Assembly: GCF_016907085.1 (NCBI RefSeq)
Contig: NZ_JAFBBJ010000001.1
Location: 930,001-994,000 of the forward strand
Direction: 5' to 3'
DNA length: 64,000 bases
DNA from: Clavibacter michiganensis
GTDB lineage: Bacteria > Actinomycetota > Actinomycetes > Actinomycetales > Microbacteriaceae
In this document: piece by piece, positions 54,215 to 62,255 of the stretch
Numbering within the stretch: the stretch's first letter is position 1
How the letters are laid out: the number at the start of each line of letters is the position of its first letter
Program-made: the position numbers and the translations under genes
Notes under the pieces: generated by a model
The model's input: only the letters and a program-made list of their open reading frames with translations
Told to the model about the DNA's origin: nothing
Database searches by the model: none

Positions 54215-57200
54215 CTACTGCTCGACGACCACGAGCAGGTCGCCCGCGTCGACCTGCTGGGTGGTGGGGACCGCGAGCCGCGCGACGCGGCCCGCGACGG
54301 GCGACGTGATGGCCGCCTCCATCTTCATCGCCTCGATGGACGCGACGGGCTGGCCGGCGGCGACGACCTGGCCCTCCTCGACCTTGAGCGTGACGACGCC
54401 GGAGAACGGCGCCGACACGTGGCCCGGCTTCGCGGGGTCGCCGCGCTCGGCGGCGGTCGTCGTGACCGCGATGCCGCGGTCGCGCACGAACACCGGGCGG
54501 AGCTGCCCGTTCATGACGACCATGACGGTGCGCATGCCCGACTCGTCGGCCTCGCCCACGGCCTCCAGCCCGATGAGGACCTCGACGCCCCGGCTGATCC
54601 GCACCGCGTGCTCCTGACCCGGGCGGAGGCCGTGCAGGTAGTCGTCGGTGTCGAGCACGGAGAGGTCGCCGAAGAGCTCGCGGATGGTCTCGAACTGCTC
54701 GGTCGGCTGCGGGAAGAGCAGGCGGTTGAGCGTGCGGCGCCGCGCGGCGCCGGGCAGCTCGAGCGCGGCCCGGTCGTCGTCGGAGAGCGGCGTGACCCCG
54801 ATCCGCACGTCGCGGCCCTGGAGCACGCGCGTGCGGAACGGTTCCGGCCAGCCGCCGGGCAGGTCGCCGAGCTCGCCCGCCATGAAGCCCACGACCGAGT
54901 CGGGGATGTCGTAGTCCTGCGGGTTCCGCTCGAAGTCGGCCGGGTCGGCCTTCGCGGCCGCCAGCTGGAGGGCGAGGTCGCCGACCACCTTCGACGACGG
55001 CGTGACCTTGGGGATGCGGCCGAGGATGCGGTCGGCGGCGGCGTACATGTCCTCGATGAGCTCGAAGTCGTCGGCGAGCCCCAGCGCGATGGCCTGCTGC
55101 CGCAGGTTCGACAGCTGGCCGCCCGGGATCTCGTGCCGGTACACGCGCCCGGTCGGGCCGGCGAGCCCGGACTCGAACGGCCGGTACAGGCGGCGGACAG
55201 CCTCCCAGTACGGCTCGAGGTCGCTGACCGCGTCGAGCGAGAGGCCCGTGTCGCGCTCGGTGTCGGCGAGGGCGGCGACGAGCGCGGACGCCGACGGCTG
55301 GCTCGTGGTGCCCGACATGGGCGCGCTCGCGACGTCGACCGCGTCCGCCCCGGCGCGGCTTGCCGCGAGCAGGGTCGCGAGCTGGCCGCCCGCCGTGTCG
55401 TGCGTGTGCACGTGCACCGGCAGGTCGAACTCGCGGCGGAGCGCGGTGACGAGCTTCTCGGCCGCGGCAGGACGCAGGAGCCCGGCCATGTCCTTGATCG
55501 CGAGGACGTGCGCGCCCGCGGCCACGCTGCGCTCGGCGAGGCCGAGGTAGTGGTCGAGCGTGTAGAGGTCCTCCGCCGGATCGAGCAGGTTGCCCGTGTA
55601 GCAGAGCGCGACCTCGGCGACGGTGGTGCCGGTGGCGAGCACGGAGTCGATGGCGGGCCGCATCCGCTCGACGTCGTTGAGCGCGTCGAAGATCCGGAAC
55701 ACGTCGACGCCGGTGGCCGCCGCCTCCTGCACGAAGGCGTCGGTGACCTCCGTGGGGTACGGCGTGTAGCCGACGGTGTTGGCGCCGCGCAGAAGCATCT
55801 GGATCGCGACGTTCGGCAGCGCCTCGCGCAGCGACGCGAGCCGCTCCCACGGGTCCTCGCCGAGGAAGCGCAGGGCGACGTCGTAGGTGGCCCCGCCCCA
55901 CGCCTCGACCGAGAGCAGCTCGGGCGTCGTGCGCGCGACGTACGGGGCGACGGCCACGAGGTCGCGCGTGCGCACCCGCGTCGCGAGCAGCGACTGGTGC
56001 GCGTCGCGGAAGGTGGTCTCCGTGACCGCGAGGGCGGTCTGCGCGCGGAGGGCCTCGGCGAAGCCGCGCGGCCCGAGCTCGAGGAGCCGCTGGCGGGATC
56101 CGGCGGGCGCCGGCTGCCGGAGGTCGGCCTCGGGCAGCTTGTCCGCGGGCCGCACGACCGCCGTCCGCGGCCCGTTCGGCTGGTTGACGGTGACGTCGGC
56201 CAGCCAGTTGAGGATCTTCGTGCCGCGGTCCTTCGACACATTGCTCCGCACGAGCCCCGGCCGCTCGTCGATGAAGGACGTGCTGATGTCGCCCGCCTGG
56301 AAGTCGGGGTCGTCGAGCACGCCCTGGAGGAAGGGGATGTTCGTGGAGACGCCGCGGATCCGGAACTCGGCGAGGGCGCGCTTGGCCCGGCTGACGGCCG
56401 TCGGGAAGTCGCGCCCGCGGCACGTGAGCTTCGCGAGCATCGAGTCGAAGTGCGGGCTGATCTGCGCGCCGGTCGCCACGGTGCCGCCGTCGATGCGGAT
56501 CCCGCCGCCGCCGGGCGAGCGGTACGTCGTGATCTTGCCGGTGTCCGGCCGGAAGCCCTGCGCGGGGTCCTCCGTCGTGATCCGGCACTGCAGCGCCGCG
56601 CCGCGCAGCACGATCGCGTCCTGGCGGAGGCCGAGCTCCGCGAGGGTCTCCCCCGCTGCGATGCGCATCTGCGACTGCACGAGGTCGACGTCGGTGACCT
56701 CCTCGGTCACCGTGTGCTCCACCTGGATGCGCGGGTTCATCTCGATGAAGACGTGCTGGCCCGCGCGCGGCCCGTCCGTGTCGAGCAGGAACTCGACCGT
56801 GCCGGCGTTGACGTACCCGATGCTCCGCGCGAAGGCGATCGCGTGCGCGTGCATGGCGTCGCGGATCGCGGGGTCGAGGTTCGGCGCCGGGGCGATCTCC
56901 ACGACCTTCTGGTGCCTGCGCTGCACCGAGCAGTCGCGCTCGAACAGGTGCACGGTCTCCCCGGCGGCGTCGGCGAGGATCTGCACCTCGATGTGCCGGG
57001 GCCGCAGCACGGCCTGCTCGAGGAACAGCGTCGGGTCGCCGAAGGCGCTGTCCGCCTCGCGCATGGCGGCCCGGAGCGCGTCCTCGAGGTCCTCCGCGCG
57101 CTCGACGCGCCGCATGCCGCGGCCGCCGCCGCCCGCGACGGCCTTGGCGAAGATCGGGAAGCCGATGCCGGCCGCCTGCTCGAGCAGCAGCTCCACGTCG

Positions 57201-57616
57201 GTCGACGGCGGCGTCGACGCGAGGACCGGCACGCCCGCCGCGGTCGCGTGCTCCTTCGCCGTGACCTTGTTGCCCGCCATCTCCAGCACGCCGGCGTCGG
57301 GACCGATGAAGACGATGCCGTTCGCCGCCGCGGCGCGCGCCAGGTCCGGGTTCTCCGACAGGAAGCCGTACCCCGGGTAGATCGCGTCGGCGCCCGACTC
57401 CTTCGCCACGCGGATGATCTCGTCGACGTCGAGGTACGCCCGGACGGCGTGGCCCTCCTCGCCGATGAGGTACGCCTCGTCCGCCTTGAGCCGGTGCAGC
57501 GAGTGCCGGTCCTCGTGCGGGTAGACGGCGACCGTGCGGGCGCCCAGCTCGACGGCGGCGCGGAACGCGCGGATCGCGATCTCCCCGCGGTTGGCGACCA
57601 GGATCTTCTCGAACAT
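54215..57616 (-). CDS. pyc: pyruvate carboxylase
   Basis: An anaplerotic enzyme making oxaloacetate from pyruvate, in one 1133-residue chain. The biotin carboxylase domain comes first (MFEKILVANRGEIAIRAF, then VAGGGGRGMR near residue 165). The carboxyltransferase domain is in the middle (RDAHQSLLATRVRTRDL), and the C-terminal biotinyl domain has AMKMEAA with biotin lysine Lys1098. ATG 57616 gives a standard N-terminus; a further open frame upstream is antisense to the parA gene. It is divergent from that gene. No phosphoenolpyruvate carboxylase is seen in the window. Confidence 0.97.
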   Translation of the reverse strand: MFEKILVANRGEIAIRAFRAAVELGARTVAVYPHEDRHSLHRLKADEAYLIGEEGHAVRAYLDVDEIIRVAKESGADAIYPGYGFLSENPDLARAAAANGIVFIGPDAGVLEMAGNKVTAKEHATAAGVPVLASTPPSTDVELLLEQAAGIGFPIFAKAVAGGGGRGMRRVERAEDLEDALRAAMREADSAFGDPTLFLEQAVLRPRHIEVQILADAAGETVHLFERDCSVQRRHQKVVEIAPAPNLDPAIRDAMHAHAIAFARSIGYVNAGTVEFLLDTDGPRAGQHVFIEMNPRIQVEHTVTEEVTDVDLVQSQMRIAAGETLAELGLRQDAIVLRGAALQCRITTEDPAQGFRPDTGKITTYRSPGGGGIRIDGGTVATGAQISPHFDSMLAKLTCRGRDFPTAVSRAKRALAEFRIRGVSTNIPFLQGVLDDPDFQAGDISTSFIDERPGLVRSNVSKDRGTKILNWLADVTVNQPNGPRTAVVRPADKLPEADLRQPAPAGSRQRLLELGPRGFAEALRAQTALAVTETTFRDAHQSLLATRVRTRDLVAVAPYVARTTPELLSVEAWGGATYDVALRFLGEDPWERLASLREALPNVAIQMLLRGANTVGYTPYPTEVTDAFVQEAAATGVDVFRIFDALNDVERMRPAIDSVLATGTTVAEVALCYTGNLLDPAEDLYTLDHYLGLAERSVAAGAHVLAIKDMAGLLRPAAAEKLVTALRREFDLPVHVHTHDTAGGQLATLLAASRAGADAVDVASAPMSGTTSQPSASALVAALADTERDTGLSLDAVSDLEPYWEAVRRLYRPFESGLAGPTGRVYRHEIPGGQLSNLRQQAIALGLADDFELIEDMYAAADRILGRIPKVTPSSKVVGDLALQLAAAKADPADFERNPQDYDIPDSVVGFMAGELGDLPGGWPEPFRTRVLQGRDVRIGVTPLSDDDRAALELPGAARRRTLNRLLFPQPTEQFETIRELFGDLSVLDTDDYLHGLRPGQEHAVRISRGVEVLIGLEAVGEADESGMRTVMVVMNGQLRPVFVRDRGIAVTTTAAERGDPAKPGHVSAPFSGVVTLKVEEGQVVAAGQPVASIEAMKMEAAITSPVAGRVARLAVPTTQQVDAGDLLVVVEQ

Positions 57617-57682
57617 GGCGGGGCCTCTCGTCGGATGGGGCTCGGGCACCCCCGCGTTTAGGTCTTCCCAGAGTATCGACGG

Positions 57683-57695
57683 TAGCCTCTCCCAC
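57683..57695 (+). promoter_or_regulatory. putative -10 box of a leaderless parA-like promoter
   Basis: TAGCCT at 57683-57688, then 7 bases and GTG 57696. No ribosome site is visible. Confidence 0.45.
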
Positions 57696-58508
57696 GTGCA
57701 TGTACTGAGCGTCAGCTCCCTGAAGGGGGGCGTGGGAAAGACCACAGTGACCCTGGGACTGGCGTCCGCCGCCTTCTCCCGCGGCTTGAGGACCCTCGTG
57801 GTCGACCTCGACCCGCAGGCCGACGTGTCCACGGGCATGGACATCCAGGTCGCCGGCCACCTCAACGTCGCCGACGTCCTCGCCTCCCCCAAGGAGAAGA
57901 TCGTCCGCGCGGCCATCGCGCCCAGCGGCTGGACCAAGGGCCGCACCGGCACCATCGACGTCATGATCGGCAGCCCGTCCGCCATCAACTTCGACGGCCC
58001 GCACCCCAGCATCCGCGACATCTGGAAGCTCGAGGAGGCGCTCGCGAACGTCGAGGCCGACTACGACCTCGTGCTCATCGACTGCGCGCCCTCCCTCAAT
58101 GCCCTCACGCGCACCGCGTGGGCCGCCAGCGACCGCGTGACGGTCGTCACCGAGCCCGGCCTCTTCTCCGTCGCCGCCGCCGACCGCGCGCTCCGCGCCA
58201 TCGAGGAGATCCGCCGCGGCCTCTCCCCGCGCCTGCAGCCCCTCGGGATCATCGTCAACCGCGCCCGCGTCCAGTCGCTCGAGCACCAGTTCCGCATCAA
58301 GGAGCTGCGCGACATGTTCGGCCCGCTCGTGCTCAGCCCGCAGCTACCCGAGCGCACGTCGCTCCAGCAGGCGCAGGGCGCCGCCAAGCCGCTGCACGTG
58401 TGGCCCGGCGAGAGCGCGCAGGAGATGGCGCGCAACTTCGACCAGCTGCTCGAGCGCATCATGCGCACGGCGAAGATCGGCGACTACGCGGAGAACGCCG
58501 CGCGCTGA
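57696..58508 (+). CDS. ParA/MinD family P-loop ATPase, orphan
   Basis: A 270-residue ATPase with the deviant Walker A motif LKGGVGKTT (9-17), the switch region DLDPQAD, and the Walker B motif LVLIDCAPS. Such proteins position chromosomes, plasmids or cell-surface machines. There is no ParB gene next to it and no parS-like repeats, so it is not the main chromosome segregation pair. Its neighbours are pyc and the MerR/FtsR/GarA genes. The C-terminal amphipathic helix of MinD is not obvious. The role is unknown. Confidence 0.85.
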   Translation: MHVLSVSSLKGGVGKTTVTLGLASAAFSRGLRTLVVDLDPQADVSTGMDIQVAGHLNVADVLASPKEKIVRAAIAPSGWTKGRTGTIDVMIGSPSAINFDGPHPSIRDIWKLEEALANVEADYDLVLIDCAPSLNALTRTAWAASDRVTVVTEPGLFSVAAADRALRAIEEIRRGLSPRLQPLGIIVNRARVQSLEHQFRIKELRDMFGPLVLSPQLPERTSLQQAQGAAKPLHVWPGESAQEMARNFDQLLERIMRTAKIGDYAENAAR

Positions 58509-58520
58509 TCCGCTCCGCTT

Positions 58521-58559
58521 CGACGGACGCCGCTCCTCCTCGAGGGGCGGCGTTCGTCG
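58521..58559. terminator. bidirectional hairpin terminator between parA-like and merR genes
   Basis: Sixteen-pair stem (58521-58536 with 58544-58559) with two G-U type pairs and a 7-base loop. It lies between convergent genes. Confidence 0.65.
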
Positions 58560-58602
58560 TGTTCGACGAGGGCGGACCGGCGGCCCGGGGGTGCGATGGG
58601 AC

Positions 58603-59145
58603 CTAGGAGGCCTTGACGGCGCGACGGGCGGCGAGCTCGTCGGTGGGATCCACGGTCTGCGTGTCGATCTCGACGAGGGAGTGCTCGACCTCGCGGAGGA
58701 CCTTGCCGACGGCGATGCCGAAGACGCCCTGGCCGCGACTCACGAGGTCGATGACCTCGTCGTTGCTGGTGCAGAGGTAGACGCTCGCGCCGTCGCTCAT
58801 GAGCGTGGTCTGCGCGAGGTCGACGACGCCGGACTCGCGGAGCTGGTTCACGGCGGTGCGGATCTGCTGCAGGGAGATGCCGGTGTCGAGGAGGCGCTTG
58901 ACGAGCTTGAGGACGAGGATGTCGCGGAAGCCGTAGAGGCGCTGGGTACCGGAGCCGGAGGCCCCGCGGACGGTCGGCTCGACGAGGCCGGTGCGGGCCC
59001 AGTAGTCGAGCTGGCGGTAGGTGATCCCCGCGGCGCGGGCAGCCACGGCACCGCGGTATCCGGCGCTCGCGTCCATCTCGGGCAGGCCGTCGGTGAACAG
59101 CAGACCGAGGTCGTAGCGCCCGGAGTCCGGGGTGGAGTCGCTCAT
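58603..59145 (-). CDS. MerR family regulator, Rv1830-like
   Basis: A 180-residue regulator with an internal MerR winged helix (GITYRQLDYWARTGLVEPTVR and QRLYGFRDILVLKLVKRLLDTGISLQQIRTAV). It lacks cysteines in the metal-sensor position. In actinobacteria a gene of this type sits next to the garA-ftsR pair; the mycobacterial homologue influences growth and division. The C-terminal half (VYLCTSNDEVIDLVSRGQGVFGIAVGKV) is the family effector part. ATG 59145 has GGAAGG at about 7 bases, so it is preferred over ATG 59160. Confidence 0.85.
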   Translation of the reverse strand: MSDSTPDSGRYDLGLLFTDGLPEMDASAGYRGAVAARAAGITYRQLDYWARTGLVEPTVRGASGSGTQRLYGFRDILVLKLVKRLLDTGISLQQIRTAVNQLRESGVVDLAQTTLMSDGASVYLCTSNDEVIDLVSRGQGVFGIAVGKVLREVEHSLVEIDTQTVDPTDELAARRAVKAS

Positions 59146-59456
59146 CGTTCTGCCTTCCACCCCTCAGCGCTCGCCCCGGAGGGGTTCGCGCGCTGCTCGG
59201 GTCAGTTCGTCGGGATCGTGTTCTCACGGTAGCGGGGCCCGCGGGCCCGATCAACGACATCCGGCGGAAGCGCCCGGCGTGTCGTCCCGGCCCTCCGTCG
59301 CGCCCCCGTCGGGGGTGCGCGTCGACCGGTCCCGATGGGTCCCTCCGGAGTGCGGACGGCCCCGTGCGGACACGTCAGCCTACCGGCCGCGTCCGCACGC
59401 GGGCGCCGGATCGGGACGACAGGCGGCCGAGCGCGGACTCCGGCGCGAGCGCGAGG
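59146..59456. other. non-coding gap between merR and ftsR genes
   Basis: About 310 bases without a gene. It has a perfect palindrome gggcccgcgggccc (59235-59248), a candidate merR -10 (TACCGT, minus strand, near 59231-59226) and a possible ftsR-side hairpin (59300-59318). In related actinobacteria a bifunctional nuclease (DUF151) gene usually lies here. Confidence 0.5.
59300..59318 (-). terminator. candidate terminator after ftsR
   Basis: GCGCCCCC at 59300-59307 pairs with GGGGGTGC at 59311-59318 (one G-T pair) around a 3-base loop, about 140 bases after the ftsR stop. Distance and GC content make it uncertain. Confidence 0.3.
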
Positions 59457-60158
59457 TCAGGACGAGAGGCGGCCGAGGGCGGAGCGGATGAGGCTCCCCC
59501 GCACGACCTCGAGCTGGGTGGCGATCTCGCGCGCGAGCTCCGCGGCGTGCGCCCGGCTGGACGCGTCGCGGCGACGCGACACGGGGACGAGGGCCGACTC
59601 GATGAGGCTGAGCTCGCGCTCCGCCGCCTGGCGGAAGCCGCGGAGGTGGCGCGGCTCGATGCCGGTGCGCTGCAGCTCGACGAGCGCCCGCATCACCTGG
59701 ACCGCCTCCTCGCCGTAGACCTCCGCCGGCATGAGCACGCCGGCCGTGATGGCGTCGCCGAGGAGCGGGGCGGTGGCGCCGGACTCGCGTACGAGCTCGG
59801 CGCGGCTGTAGCGACGCTCCTGATCGAGCATGGAGACCGTCGGGACGGGCGTGCCGCCGGGGAGCGCGGGCGAGAGGCCTGCATCGAGGTCGTGCAGGTA
59901 GGAGCGGATGACCTTGAGCGGGAGGTAGTGGTCGCGCTGCATCCCGAGGACGGTGCGCAGGCGCTCGACGTCGGCCGGGCTGAACTTGCGGTAGCCGGAC
60001 TCCGTGCGGGACGGCTGGACGAGCCCCTGCTCCTCGAGGAAGCGGAGCTTGCTGTTCGTGAGGTCGGGGAACTCCGGCGTGAGGCGCGCCAGCACCTGCC
60101 CGATGCTGAGGAGACCGGGTGTGCGGGCTGGCGTCGACCGGGCGGCGGACGCCGGCAC
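59457..60158 (-). CDS. ftsR: FtsR, MerR-type regulator of ftsZ
   Basis: A 233-residue MerR-type protein. It has an N-terminal winged helix (SIGQVLARLTPEFPDLTNSKLRFLEEQGLVQPSRTESGYRKFSPADVERL, about 17-66), then helical segments. This is the FtsR family; in Corynebacterium glutamicum it activates ftsZ transcription. The gene order GarA-FtsR is the same as in corynebacteria and mycobacteria. Its GTG start overlaps the garA stop by one base. The ftsZ promoter in this window is a likely target, about 33 kb away. Confidence 0.88.
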   Translation of the reverse strand: MPASAARSTPARTPGLLSIGQVLARLTPEFPDLTNSKLRFLEEQGLVQPSRTESGYRKFSPADVERLRTVLGMQRDHYLPLKVIRSYLHDLDAGLSPALPGGTPVPTVSMLDQERRYSRAELVRESGATAPLLGDAITAGVLMPAEVYGEEAVQVMRALVELQRTGIEPRHLRGFRQAAERELSLIESALVPVSRRRDASSRAHAAELAREIATQLEVVRGSLIRSALGRLSS

Positions 60159-60640
60159 TACTCGGCGGTCCGGCCGACGAGGTCGGTGCGGGACGCGTAG
60201 AACGTGAGGCGGAACTTACCGACCTGGACCTCCGCGCCGTCCTGGAGGAGCGCGGTGTCGATGCGCACGCCGTCGAAGTAGGTGCCGTTGAGCGAGCCGA
60301 GGTCCTTGACCTGGAACGACGTGCCCTGCCGGACGAACTCCGCGTGACGACGGGAGACGGTGACGTCGTCGAGGAAGATGTCGGCGTCGGGGTGGCGGCC
60401 GGCCACCGTGACGTCGGCGTCGAGGAGGAAGCGCGCGCCCTGGTTGGGGCCGCGGCGGACGACGAGGAGGGCGGATCCGGAGGGGAGCGCCGTGACGGCG
60501 TCCTTCTCCTCGGCGGAGACCGCGCCGTCGAGACCCGCGAGCGCCGCTCCGAGCTCATCGCGGAAGGTGGCCGTGGTGTCCGTGCTCGTGTACTGCTCGG
60601 GCACGCGCGTGGCGCCGTGACCCTCTTCGCGTCCATCCAT
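60158..60640 (-). CDS. garA: GarA/OdhI FHA-domain regulator of 2-oxoglutarate metabolism
   Basis: A 160-residue FHA protein. The FHA domain (about 78-148) has GRHPDADIFLDDVTVSRRHAEF and DLGSLNGTY. The N-terminus carries a TDTTATF motif (residues 20-26) like the paired threonines that PknB/PknG phosphorylate in GarA and OdhI. Unphosphorylated, the family inhibits 2-oxoglutarate dehydrogenase; phosphorylated, it folds back on its own FHA domain and releases it. Start ATG 60640 has a strong AGGAGG. A further upstream start is not supported. It forms an operon with ftsR. Confidence 0.92.
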   Translation of the reverse strand: MDGREEGHGATRVPEQYTSTDTTATFRDELGAALAGLDGAVSAEEKDAVTALPSGSALLVVRRGPNQGARFLLDADVTVAGRHPDADIFLDDVTVSRRHAEFVRQGTSFQVKDLGSLNGTYFDGVRIDTALLQDGAEVQVGKFRLTFYASRTDLVGRTAE

Positions 60641-60728
60641 GGTCGTACCTCCTGTGACCTGACAGCGTAACGGATCGGACACGGCCGGGACCACGGTGGG
60701 TGCGACCCGGGCGTGGCCCCGGTCCGGG

Positions 60729-62114
60729 TCAGCGGGCGGGGGTGCGCGGCTCGTCGCCGCGCTCTCCCGCCCGCGTCACGTCCGCCTCGAGGGCCTCGGC
60801 GGGGGCCGCCAGCTGGGCCTCGTGATCGGTGCCCATGGTCTTCTCGTCGAAGGGGTCGCCGCCGCCGAGGACGAGGGCGACGCGGTCGGCGTCGATGCCG
60901 CGGGTCCAGGTGCCGATGAGGAGCGTCGCGACCGCGTTGCCGGTGAAGTTCGTGAGGGCGCGCGCCTCCGACATGAAGCGGTCGATGCCGACGATGAGGC
61001 CGACGCCGTCCACCAGGTCCGGCCGGTGCGACTGCAGGCCGCCCGCGAGGGTCGCGAGGCCGGCGCCCGTGACGCCCGCCGCGCCCTTCGACGCGATGAT
61101 CATGAACACCAGCAGCGACACCTGCTCGCCGAGGGCCAGCGGGCTGCCGAGCGCGCTGGCGATGAAGAGGGACGCCATCGTGAGGTAGATGGCCGTCCCG
61201 TCGAGGTTGAACGAGTAGCCGGTGGGCACGGTGATGCCGACGACGGGCTTGGAGACGCCCACGTGCTCCATCTTCGCGATGAGGCGGGGCAGGGCGACCT
61301 CGGACGAGGACGTGGACACGATGAGGAGGTACTCGCGGCCGAGGTAGCGCATCAGCTTGAAGATGCTGACGCGGGTGACGAACCAGAGGAGCGAGCCGAG
61401 GATCACGACGATGAACAGCGCGCACGTGATGTAGAAGCCGATCATGAGGGTCGCGAGGCTGATGACCGCCTGAAACCCGGTGGCGCCGACGACCGCCGCG
61501 ATCGCGCCGAACGCGCCGAGCGGGGCCACCCACATCACCATGCTGAGGATGCGGAACACGAGGATCTGGATGTTGCGGATGCCCTCGAGCACGGGCTCGC
61601 CGCGCTTGCCGAGCTGCTGCAGGGCGAAGCCGACGAGGAGGGCCACGAACAGCGTCTGCAGGATGCTGCCCGAGGTGAGCGACGAGAGCAGCGACGTGGG
61701 GATGATCGAGAGGAGGAAGTCCGTCTCGCCCGCCGCCTCGGTCGAGCCCTCCGGCGCGCGCAGCCCGCTGAGGTCGAGGCCCTCGCCCGGGTGGATGAGG
61801 TTGCCGACGACGAGGCCGATCGCGAGCGCGAACGTCGACATGACGATGAAGTAGAGGAGCGCGAGGCCGCCGACCCGGCCGACCGTGGCGGCCTTCGCCA
61901 CCGAGCCGACGCCGAGCACGATGGTGCAGAAGATGATGGGCGCGATCATCATCTTGATGAGGGCGACGAACGCGTCGCCGATCGGCTTCAGGGCCACGCC
62001 CGCCTCGGGGGCGACGAGCCCGACCGTGACGCCGAGGATCACCGCGACGATGACGGCGATGTAGAGGTAGTGCTGGCGGTCCAGGCGACGGAGCGCGGCG
62101 ATGGGGTTGGTCAT
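60729..62114 (-). CDS. dctA: C4-dicarboxylate:cation symporter, DctA type
   Basis: Takes up succinate, fumarate, malate or similar dicarboxylates with sodium or protons. The 461-residue protein has eight helices and two re-entrant loops of the DAACS family. The serine-rich loop STSSSEVALPRL and the blocks FNLDGTAIYLTMASLFIA, SKGAAGVTGAGL and NFTGNAVATLLIGTW are typical of DctA. It is divergent from a DcuS/CitA-type sensor kinase gene, the usual arrangement for regulated dicarboxylate uptake. The C-terminal tail beyond residue 430 is hydrophilic and lineage-specific. Confidence 0.93.
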   Translation of the reverse strand: MTNPIAALRRLDRQHYLYIAVIVAVILGVTVGLVAPEAGVALKPIGDAFVALIKMMIAPIIFCTIVLGVGSVAKAATVGRVGGLALLYFIVMSTFALAIGLVVGNLIHPGEGLDLSGLRAPEGSTEAAGETDFLLSIIPTSLLSSLTSGSILQTLFVALLVGFALQQLGKRGEPVLEGIRNIQILVFRILSMVMWVAPLGAFGAIAAVVGATGFQAVISLATLMIGFYITCALFIVVILGSLLWFVTRVSIFKLMRYLGREYLLIVSTSSSEVALPRLIAKMEHVGVSKPVVGITVPTGYSFNLDGTAIYLTMASLFIASALGSPLALGEQVSLLVFMIIASKGAAGVTGAGLATLAGGLQSHRPDLVDGVGLIVGIDRFMSEARALTNFTGNAVATLLIGTWTRGIDADRVALVLGGGDPFDEKTMGTDHEAQLAAPAEALEADVTRAGERGDEPRTPAR

Positions 62115-62210
62115 GGGACGTCCTTGTCTCGTGAGCGGCGCCCGCGCACGGGTGCGCAAGGCGGTCCTCGACAGGATGGCCCACGCGCGGGAGCGCTCCG
62201 GCGTTGTGTT

Positions 62211-62216
62211 CATAAT
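62211..62216 (+). promoter_or_regulatory. candidate -10 box in the dctA / sensor kinase divergent region
   Basis: CATAAT at 62211-62216, about 40 bases before the kinase ATG. GTTC occurs on both sides (GTTCATAATGTTC), so a direct-repeat regulator site is possible. It lies in the 141-base region between the two divergent starts. Confidence 0.35.
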
Positions 62217-62255
62217 GTTCCTGCCGGGTGCCGGCCGCGGACGCGAGGGGGCAGC

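Noticed and set aside
52701..58286. A 1861-codon open frame on the minus strand
   Set aside because: It is the other-frame shadow of pyc, mycothione reductase and def; the composition is Arg/Ala/Gly-rich without any domain, as expected for high-GC DNA.
59235..59248. gggcccgcgggccc palindrome as an operator or att site
   Set aside because: It is perfect but made only of G and C in very GC-rich DNA; chance is likely, so it is kept only as a note in the gap description.
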